From Pseudomonadota bacterium (GTDB lineage Bacteria; Pseudomonadota; Gammaproteobacteria; Xanthomonadales; Rhodanobacteraceae), in contig JAFEEK010000103.1 of the NCBI GenBank assembly GCA_018241165.1, forward strand, positions 1 through 5,786: a DNA stretch of 5,786 nucleotides, read 5' to 3'. Under the pieces are notes generated by a model. It had not been told where the DNA came from, did not search any database, and saw only the letters and a list, made by a program, of their open reading frames with translations. Both the position numbers and the translations under genes were made by a program. This document shows positions 1 through 5,786 of the stretch, piece after piece. How positions within the stretch are numbered: position 1 is the first letter of the stretch; each line of letters begins with the position of its first letter.

Positions 1-932
1 TAGGCGGCGATGCGCTCGCGGCCGACGGATTCGACGTAATCCAGCGCCGCGCCGAGGCCGGCGAAACCGGCGATGTTCGGCGTGCCGGCCTCGAACTTGT
101 GCGGTGGATCGGCAAAGGTCGTACCCTGGAAACTCACGGCGCGGATCATCTCGCCACCGCCAAAGAACGGCGGCATCGAAGCAAGGTGTTCGCGGCGCGC
201 CCAGAGCATGCCGGTGCCGGTCGGGCCAAACAGCTTGTGCCCGGTCAGTGCGTAGAAATCGCAGCCCAGCGCCTGCACGTCGATGTCCATATGCGGCGCC
301 GCCTGCGAGCCATCGACGAGCAAGGGGATGCCGCGCGCACGGCAGGCCTTGGCCAGCTCGCGCACCGGATTGATCGTGCCGAGCACGTTCGAGACATGCA
401 CGACACCGGCGAGCTTGACGCGCGGCGTCAGCATTTCGATGAAACGCTCGACGATCAATTCGCCGCTCGACGTGATTGGCGCGGCTTTCAGCGTCGCGCC
501 GGTGCGCTCGCACACAAGCTGCCACGGCACGATGTTGGCGTGGTGTTCCATGGTGGTGACAAGGATTTCGTCGCCGGGTTTCAATCGCGGCAAGGCGAAA
601 CTGTAGGCGACGAGATTCGTCGCCATCGTGGTGCCGCTGGTCAGCACGATCTCGTCGCGCGACGGCGCATTGACGAAACGCGCAAGCTTGTCGCGTGCGC
701 CTTCGTAGGCGCTGGTCGCTTCCGCACCGAGCGTGTGCACCGCGCGCGACACGTTGGCGTTGTGCTCGCGATAGAATGTATCGACCGCCTCGATGACCTG
801 GCGCGGCTTCTGCGCGGTGTTGGCGTTGTCGAAATAGATCAGCGGTTTGCCATTGATGCGCCGTGCGAGCAGGGGAAAATCCGCGCGGTAGCGCAATGGA
901 TCGAACAAAGGCGTCTCGGGTTTGGCGTTCAT
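1..932 (-). CDS. sufS: Cysteine desulfurase SufS (3' end beyond window)
   Basis: This is a PLP-dependent class V aminotransferase-fold enzyme that takes sulfur from L-cysteine as an enzyme persulfide and releases alanine, feeding sulfur to the SufBCD scaffold in the cytoplasm. The first 310 residues are in the window and the frame runs open through position 1. Visible motifs are EHHANIVPW with the PLP-stacking His130, VDGSQ with Asp207 and Gln210, and TGHKLFGPTG with the PLP-binding Lys233. These sit at a constant +7 offset from E. coli SufS His123, Asp200, Gln203 and Lys226 (E. coli numbering from memory). GGGEMI and FEAGTPN follow the usual SufS pattern. The persulfide-forming Cys (E. coli Cys364, expected near 371) lies outside the window. 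The ATG overlaps the sufD stop as ATGA, so the two are probably translationally coupled. The N-terminal region is unusual: DNANTAQKP and NVSRAVH replace the more familiar DNAATTQKP-like and NVHRGVH-like forms. The family assignment is firm; only activity is untested because the Cys cannot be seen. Confidence 0.96.
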   Translation of the reverse strand, partial: MNAKPETPLFDPLRYRADFPLLARRINGKPLIYFDNANTAQKPRQVIEAVDTFYREHNANVSRAVHTLGAEATSAYEGARDKLARFVNAPSRDEIVLTSGTTMATNLVAYSFALPRLKPGDEILVTTMEHHANIVPWQLVCERTGATLKAAPITSSGELIVERFIEMLTPRVKLAGVVHVSNVLGTINPVRELAKACRARGIPLLVDGSQAAPHMDIDVQALGCDFYALTGHKLFGPTGTGMLWARREHLASMPPFFGGGEMIRAVSFQGTTFADPPHKFEAGTPNIAGFAGLGAALDYVESVGRERIAA

Positions 933-2047
933 TCGCTTGCCTGCTGTTGTTGCGGCAGATGCGCGTCGAGCAAGGCTTCGAACGGTCCGCGCAGGTCGGT
1001 GGCCTCGATGCGTGCGAATGCCTCGCGGCAGAATCCGGCGATCAGCAGGTTGCGCGCTGCCGCCAGCGGCACGCCGCGCGAGCGCAGGTAGAACAAGGCG
1101 CGTTCGTCGAGCTGGCCCACCGTGGCGCCGTGACTGGCTTTCACCTCGTCGGCGTAAATCTCCAGAACCGGCTGCGCGTCGATTTCCGCGTGCGGCGAAA
1201 GCAGCAGGTTCTTGGTTTGCAGGCGCGCATCGGCACCGTCCGCGCCGGGCGCAACCGCGATCGCCCCGTGCAGGATTCCGCGCGCGCGGCCGTCGGCGAC
1301 GCCGCGCCAGAGTACGTCGCTCGCGGTATCGCGCGCCGCGTGGCGCACGTCCAGATGCACGTCCACGTGTTCGCGGCCGCGCAATGCGAACACGCCGCGC
1401 GCAGCGATCTGCGCCCTGGCGCCCGCGAGTTGCGCATCGATATCGAAACGCTGGAAGCGCCCACCGCACAGCGCGTGCGTGGCGCCAAACGCAGAGCCGG
1501 CGCCAATCGTTGCCTCCACGCGCCGGACCAGCGAAGCAGAACCCGGCAGATCGCCGAGCGTCGCCGTTTGCAGGTTCGCGCCGTCGGCAATCGTGAATTG
1601 CGATGCAAGCGCGCCGAGCACGTCCGCGCCTTGCGTGCCGACATGCTGTTCGACGAGAAACGCTTTTCCCGAATCCACGCGAACGTGCACGGCCGCATTC
1701 CAGCGCGCCGGCGTTGCCGTGGCGACATTTGCGAACACCAGATGCATCGCGCCCTTTCCGGCAAACCGAAGCGTGTGCGCGCCGTCGGCGGCTGTCTCGA
1801 GAATTGCACCCGATGTACTCGCGTCCGACAGTGCAGCGTCGAGAACGCCATTGACGAAGACGAGGCGATGGCCGCGTGTTTGCGGCCAGTCGAAGCGTTC
1901 GATCAACTCGCGTGGAACCGTAGCTTTGCCATCGGCGCCTTTGAACTCCTGCTGCTCCAGCGCGCGCAGCGCCTGCCGGCTGTAGCGCCAGCTTTCCGCG
2001 CGCGCCTGCGCATCGCCGCTGCCGAATTCGTCGAGCAGGCCGTCCAT
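929..2047 (-). CDS. sufD: Fe-S cluster assembly scaffold protein SufD
   Basis: SufD pairs with SufB and binds SufC to form the SufBCD scaffold on which Fe-S clusters are built; in E. coli it is linked to iron acquisition. The protein is 372 residues from the chosen start, shorter than E. coli SufD (about 423). The C-terminal SufB/SufD core is clear: LEIYADEVKASHGATVG is followed by LFYLRSRGV. His306 corresponds to E. coli SufD His360 at the SufB-SufD interface. Two residues earlier, where E. coli has Cys358, this protein has Ala304 (codon GCC at 1136-1138). I chose the ATG at 2047, one base after the sufC stop, because the resulting N-terminus (MDGLLDEF) looks like a SufD start. An in-frame ATG at 2089 would add 14 residues and overlap sufC by 41 bases, and it has a weak GAAGAA upstream, so it cannot be excluded. 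The gene ends in an ATGA overlap with sufS. Confidence 0.95.
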   Translation of the reverse strand: MDGLLDEFGSGDAQARAESWRYSRQALRALEQQEFKGADGKATVPRELIERFDWPQTRGHRLVFVNGVLDAALSDASTSGAILETAADGAHTLRFAGKGAMHLVFANVATATPARWNAAVHVRVDSGKAFLVEQHVGTQGADVLGALASQFTIADGANLQTATLGDLPGSASLVRRVEATIGAGSAFGATHALCGGRFQRFDIDAQLAGARAQIAARGVFALRGREHVDVHLDVRHAARDTASDVLWRGVADGRARGILHGAIAVAPGADGADARLQTKNLLLSPHAEIDAQPVLEIYADEVKASHGATVGQLDERALFYLRSRGVPLAAARNLLIAGFCREAFARIEATDLRGPFEALLDAHLPQQQQASE

Positions 2048-2048
2048 C

Positions 2049-2816
2049 TCAAGCCGCCCCGGCGAGCTTTCTTTGCGCAATCCAGGCATAGCCGTGTTCT
2101 TCGAGCCGGAGCGCGAGCGAGGCGTCGCCGGATTCGACGATGCGGCCGTCCGCCAACACGTGCACGAAATCCGGCACGATGTAGTCGAGCAGGCGCTGGT
2201 AGTGCGTGATCACGAGGAAGGCGCGATCCGGCGCGCGCATCGCATTGACGCCGTCGGCGACCATCTTCAGCGCATCGATGTCCAGGCCCGAATCGGTTTC
2301 GTCGAGGATCGCGAGTTTCGGCTCGAGCAGCGCCATCTGGAAAATCTCGTTGCGTTTTTTTTCGCCGCCGGAGAAGCCGGCGTTGACCGCACGGTTGAGC
2401 AAATCCTCTTTCAGGTGCAGCACGGCGAGTTTTTCCCGCACCAGTTTCAGGAACTGCATCGAGTCGAGTTCGGACTCGCCGCGCGCCTTGCGCTGCGCGT
2501 TGAGCGCAGCCTTGAGGAAATACGTGTTGTTGACGCCGGGAATCTCGACCGGATACTGGAACGCGAGGAACATGCCCGCCGCGGCGCGCGCTTCGGGTTC
2601 GAGGTCGAGCAGGTTCCGGCCGTCGTATTCGATGCGGCCCTGGGTCGCCTCGTAACCGTCGCGTCCTGCCAGCACGTACCCAAGCGTGGACTTGCCCGCG
2701 CCGTTCGGGCCCATGATCGCGTGCACTTCGCCGGATTTTACTTCCAGCGAAAGTCCTTTCAGGATTTCCTTGCCCGCGACGCGGACGTGGAGGTTTTCGA
2801 TTTTCAGCATGGTCAT
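2049..2816 (-). CDS. sufC: Fe-S cluster assembly ATPase SufC
   Basis: SufC is a soluble ABC-type ATPase that binds SufB and SufD. ATP-driven dimerisation of SufC reshapes the scaffold during cluster assembly. The 255 residues contain every ABC motif: Walker A GPNGAGKST at 36-44 (Lys42), Q-loop Gln87 in FQYPVEIPG, the signature FSGGEKKRNE at 148-157, Walker B LAILDETDSGLD at 168-179 with catalytic Glu173, and switch His205 in ITHYQRLL. No membrane segments are present, as expected for SufC. The ATG at 2816 lies four bases after the upstream membrane-protein gene. A second in-frame ATG at 2810 would give a start matching E. coli SufC numbering exactly (Lys40, Glu171, His203), so the real N-terminus may be two residues shorter. 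The length is close to E. coli SufC (248). The TGA is separated by one base from the sufD ATG, which favours coupled translation. Confidence 0.98.
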   Translation of the reverse strand: MTMLKIENLHVRVAGKEILKGLSLEVKSGEVHAIMGPNGAGKSTLGYVLAGRDGYEATQGRIEYDGRNLLDLEPEARAAAGMFLAFQYPVEIPGVNNTYFLKAALNAQRKARGESELDSMQFLKLVREKLAVLHLKEDLLNRAVNAGFSGGEKKRNEIFQMALLEPKLAILDETDSGLDIDALKMVADGVNAMRAPDRAFLVITHYQRLLDYIVPDFVHVLADGRIVESGDASLALRLEEHGYAWIAQRKLAGAA

Positions 2817-2820
2817 GGCG

Positions 2821-3107
2821 TCACTTCATCGCAAACGAAACGAGCGCCGTCGCAAGCAGCGCCAGCATGGCGGTCATCGAAACGGCAAGCGCGAGGATCC
2901 ACATCACGTTGCGCCGGCTGTTCGCCAGCAACAAACCGCCGGCGGCGCCGATGAACGACGCGATCATTCCAACGGCGATGACGACGGCGAGCGTCGTGGT
3001 GCGCCCGGACTGCGCATTCATGAACGGCGCAGCGACCATGCACGCAAGCGCCACGGTCGCCGTGGCTACTGTGGCAAAAACCGGCTTCGAGCGCAGTGCG
3101 GCGAAGT

Positions 3108-3111
<4 letters not shown>
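2821..3111 (-). CDS. Small three-helix membrane protein of unknown function within the suf operon
   Basis: I do not recognise this family. The product is 96 residues with three hydrophobic stretches at about 11-30, 39-63 and 69-93, joined by short loops (NAQSGRTTT and NSRRN). Basic residues at 7 and 9 and at 66-67 suggest an N-in, C-out topology in the inner membrane. A single Cys (24) sits in the first helix, and there is no metal-binding motif, lipobox or convincing cleavage site. The start at 3111 is well supported: its ATG overlaps the sufB TGA as ATGA, and an AAGGAG Shine-Dalgarno lies seven bases upstream. A longer in-frame ORF beginning at 3255 would overlap sufB by nearly 150 bases and add a charged stretch, so I reject it. 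The stop lies four bases before the sufC ATG, so it should be co-transcribed with the SUF genes. A membrane protein is unexpected among the otherwise cytoplasmic SUF components; any role in Fe-S assembly is inferred only from position. Confidence 0.85.
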
Positions 3112-4547
<1,436 letters not shown>

Positions 4548-4557
4548 GTTCGATCCT

Positions 4558-5007
4558 TCAGGCGCCGACCACGCGCAGCGGGATGGATGCCGCGCGCCGA
4601 CGCGGCGACGGCTTGATCATGTCGGCCAGGCTCACGCCCGCGAGCGCGCCGGCGATGGCCTGATTGATGCGCTGCCAGTTCACGCGCACGCCGCAATGCG
4701 ATTCGTGGTCGCACGAACCCGCTTGCGCGCTGCATTCGGTCATCCCGATCGGGCCTTCCATTGCGATCACGATGTCGGCGATGCTGATGCGCTCAGGCGC
4801 ACGCGCGAGGCGATAGCCGCCGTTGACGCCACGAAACGATTCGATCAATCCGGCGCTTGCCAGCTGCTTGAGCAGCTTGCTCACCGTCGGCAATTCCAGG
4901 CGCACGCGCTCGGTGAGTTCCTGCGCGCTGTGCACGCGTGCCGGCGCGGCCGCGAGCGCGGCCATGACCTCGGTGGCGTAATCGGTGAGTTTGCTGACGC
5001 GGAGCAT
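4558..5007 (-). CDS. Rrf2/IscR-family SUF system regulator
   Basis: This 149-residue transcription factor has an N-terminal winged helix (about 1-75; LTDYATEVM at 8-16, then [11 protein letters not shown] and the wing [11 protein letters not shown] at 58-68) and three cysteines at 92, 99 and 105. The layout matches the IscR/Rrf2 Fe-S sensors, where E. coli IscR uses Cys92, Cys98, Cys104 and His107 for a [2Fe-2S] cluster. The block [12 protein letters not shown] matches my recollection of the gammaproteobacterial SUF-specific Rrf2 group (TIGR02944-like). The position equivalent to IscR His107 is Arg108, so the fourth ligand, if a cluster is bound, must come from elsewhere. As first gene of the operon it is likely to control itself and the suf genes according to Fe-S or oxidative status; this is inference from family and position. 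The start is fixed by the conserved [11 protein letters not shown] beginning. The bases just upstream are C/G-rich with no recognisable Shine-Dalgarno, so its translation may be weak. Confidence 0.95.
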   Translation of the reverse strand: MLRVSKLTDYATEVMAALAAAPARVHSAQELTERVRLELPTVSKLLKQLASAGLIESFRGVNGGYRLARAPERISIADIVIAMEGPIGMTECSAQAGSCDHESHCGVRVNWQRINQAIAGALAGVSLADMIKPSPRRRAASIPLRVVGA

Positions 5008-5032
5008 GGGCGGGGCCGGTAGCGACCCCTAA

Positions 5033-5062
5033 AGTGTACCAAATCGGTACTGATTAGGCCAA
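5033..5062 (-). promoter_or_regulatory. Candidate sigma70-type promoter of the suf operon
   Basis: On the minus strand, TTGGCC (5057-5062) and TACACT (5033-5038) form a -35/-10 pair with an 18-base spacer, each matching the consensus at four of six bases. Transcription would begin near 5026, leaving a leader of about 20 bases before the regulator ATG at 5007. No other promoter-like sequence is obvious in this short intergenic region for the minus strand. This is a by-eye prediction. Confidence 0.5.
5036..5050. promoter_or_regulatory. Inverted repeat, candidate operator for the Rrf2 regulator
   Basis: A perfect inverted repeat GTACC-AAATC-GGTAC (plus-strand reading) spans 15 bases, overlaps the predicted suf -10 hexamer and fills part of the spacer. 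Symmetry does not extend beyond the five-base arms. A dimeric winged-helix protein bound here would block RNA polymerase, so autorepression by the adjacent regulator is the simplest reading. It does not match the E. coli IscR type 1 or type 2 site as I remember them. Confidence 0.5.
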
Positions 5063-5090
5063 CGCGCACAGAACGCAGACAGCAGTCCGG

Positions 5091-5119
5091 TTGCGCATGA
5101 GGAACGTTGAGGGTACATT
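5091..5119 (+). promoter_or_regulatory. Candidate promoter of the toxin-antitoxin operon
   Basis: TTGCGC (5091-5096) and TACATT (5114-5119) are separated by 17 bases upstream of the antitoxin gene. The -10 matches consensus at four of six bases and the -35 at three of six, so this is a modest prediction. The position is sensible: transcription would begin near 5126, about 20 bases before the antitoxin ATG, and a palindrome overlaps the -10. Confidence 0.4.
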
Positions 5120-5125
5120 GTTCCC
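5111..5125. promoter_or_regulatory. Palindrome, candidate antitoxin operator
   Basis: GGGTACATTGTTCCC is palindromic around its central T except for one mismatched pair (5114/5122). It covers the predicted -10 of the toxin-antitoxin promoter. A second, wider inverted repeat pairs GGAAC (5101-5105) with GTTCC (5120-5124). DinJ-type ribbon-helix-helix antitoxins, alone or with their toxin, repress their own promoters by binding palindromes, so this is a likely autoregulatory site. Confidence 0.45.
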
Positions 5126-5146
5126 AGTAGCGCTGGAGACGTCACG

Positions 5147-5407
5147 ATGAATGCTTCCATCAAGACCCGCATCGAACCCGATTTGAAGGATCAGGCCGAA
5201 GCGACGCTGAACGCGCTGGGGCTGGATTTGTCTTCCGGAATCCGGTTGTTCCTCACACAAGTGGTTTTGACGCAAGGCTTGCCGTTTCAGGTGGCTTTGC
5301 CCTCGCCGAATGCGGCAACGCAAAAGGCGATCTCCGACTCCTACGCAGGCCGTCTGCAGCGCGTGTCGTCGGTGAAGTCGCTCTTCAAAAACACAGGCAA
5401 ACGCTGA
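5147..5407 (+). CDS. dinJ: DinJ/RelB-family antitoxin
   Basis: This 86-residue protein is the antitoxin half of a type II toxin-antitoxin pair. It would neutralise the downstream RNase toxin by direct binding and repress the operon. The N-terminus has a ribbon-helix-helix DNA-binding fold: a short strand (IKTRIE, about 5-10), helix one (DLKDQAEATLNALG, 12-25) and helix two (SGIRLFLTQVVLTQG, 30-44). It is followed by LPF at 45-47, a motif familiar from DinJ. The C-terminal part (SSVKSLF near 74-80) resembles the toxin-contacting end of DinJ, which is the same length in E. coli. The start has a GGAGA Shine-Dalgarno seven bases upstream. By my count about 73% of third codon positions are G or C, close to the first 40 codons of sufB (about 75%), so composition gives no sign of recent transfer. 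The toxin gene follows after four bases. Confidence 0.92.
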   Translation: MNASIKTRIEPDLKDQAEATLNALGLDLSSGIRLFLTQVVLTQGLPFQVALPSPNAATQKAISDSYAGRLQRVSSVKSLFKNTGKR

Positions 5408-5411
5408 TCCA

Positions 5412-5723
5412 ATGGCGGCGCCCACGCAGCCACGGGTCGTCTATGTTACCGGCGCCTTCAGGAAAGACCTCAAACGCGCCGCAAGGCACCGCAAGTGCAA
5501 TTTAAGCGAGCTCCAGCGGGTGATGGAAGCTCTGGAAAGCCGCCATACCCTCGATGCGAAATATCTCGACCACGCGTTGACCGGACGCTATCCCGACCAG
5601 AAAGGCGGCTATACCGACTGCCGTGAATGTCATACCAGCAACGACTGGCTGCTTGTGTACCGTTTGCCCGACGAGGCGGGTATCCACTTCATCCGCTGCG
5701 GAACCCATTCCGAGTTGTTTTGA
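5412..5723 (+). CDS. yafQ: YafQ-family mRNA interferase toxin
   Basis: This 103-residue protein belongs to the RelE/ParE superfamily, YafQ branch: ribosome-dependent endoribonucleases that cleave mRNA and arrest growth when freed from antitoxin. Residues equivalent to the E. coli YafQ active site are all present: His54 (E. coli 50), His74 (63), Asp78-Trp79 (67-68), His99 (87) and the terminal Phe103 (91), in the contexts LDHAL, CRECH, NDWLLVY and THSELF. I see no disruption, so it is probably functional. About seven extra residues (near 61-67, PDQKGGY) separate the first two catalytic histidines compared with E. coli YafQ. The ATG is four bases after the antitoxin stop with no clear Shine-Dalgarno, suggesting reduced, coupled translation, which suits a toxin made in smaller amounts than its antitoxin. 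The assignment rests on motifs seen by eye; a RelE-type relative is the only realistic alternative. Confidence 0.92.
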   Translation: MAAPTQPRVVYVTGAFRKDLKRAARHRKCNLSELQRVMEALESRHTLDAKYLDHALTGRYPDQKGGYTDCRECHTSNDWLLVYRLPDEAGIHFIRCGTHSELF

Positions 5724-5786
5724 CCAGCGCGTAATTCAGGGGAAATCCAGACTGGAGCGCAACCGCCCCAGCGCAATCTCGCGCAA

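Noticed and set aside
99..1091. 330-residue plus-strand open frame opposite sufS
   Set aside because: The minus strand encodes an unmistakable SufS with PLP motifs through the same bases, and the plus-strand translation has no coherent features.
2048..2089. Longer sufD start at 2089
   Set aside because: It would overlap sufC by 41 bases and adds a segment not resembling the usual SufD N-terminus; kept only as a possible alternative.
863..2209. 448-residue plus-strand open frame opposite sufD, with a similar 293-residue frame opposite sufC (2073-2954)
   Set aside because: Both are antisense to well-identified genes, have Arg/Ala-rich low-information composition and lack family motifs; they are shadows of high third-position GC.
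5736..5786. Possible C-terminal end of a minus-strand gene entering from the right edge (16 codons then TGA)
   Set aside because: Sixteen residues without a recognisable motif cannot support a gene; an open run this short is expected by chance.
5757..5786. Three GCGCAA copies near the right edge
   Set aside because: Short, unevenly spaced hexamers made of common GC-rich words and cut off by the window edge; not enough to call a repeat array or binding site.
5724..5786. Search for a terminator after the toxin gene
   Set aside because: GGGG and CCCC runs are present but no stable stem followed by a T-run is visible, so no terminator is called.

Overview
The window looks like a stretch of GC-rich gammaproteobacterial chromosome, most likely from the Xanthomonadales (Xanthomonadaceae/Rhodanobacteraceae). 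I infer this from the SUF operon order (Rrf2 regulator, then sufB, sufC, sufD, sufS), from a regulator closely resembling the gammaproteobacterial SUF-specific Rrf2 group, and from protein motifs. I would not name a genus.

Positions 1-5007 hold one tightly packed minus-strand operon for iron-sulfur cluster assembly. In transcription order it is: an Rrf2/IscR-like regulator (4558-5007), sufB (3108-4547), an unnamed 96-residue three-helix membrane protein (2821-3111), sufC (2049-2816), sufD (929-2047) and sufS (932 to the window edge, 3' end missing). Gaps are 10, -4, 4, 1 and -4 bases, so nearly every junction is either an ATGA overlap or a few bases wide. SufS would supply persulfide sulfur from cysteine. 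SufB and SufD form the scaffold, and the SufC ATPase drives conformational change in SufB-SufC-SufD. The Rrf2 protein probably senses Fe-S status and controls the operon. No sufA or sufE is visible here; they may lie beyond position 1 or elsewhere.

Positions 5008-5146 are a short divergent intergenic region. It carries a plausible suf promoter (minus strand) with a perfect inverted repeat, GTACC-N5-GGTAC, between and over its promoter elements. It also carries a plausible plus-strand promoter overlapped by a near-perfect palindrome.

Positions 5147-5723 encode a two-gene type II toxin-antitoxin module on the plus strand: a DinJ/RelB-type ribbon-helix-helix antitoxin and a YafQ-type RNase toxin with all the expected catalytic residues. 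The last 63 bases hold nothing I can support.

The points most worth a second look are the unnamed membrane protein locked inside the suf operon, the SufS and SufD residues that differ from their E. coli counterparts, and the putative autoregulatory operator. I do not see convincing evidence of a wholly new system.
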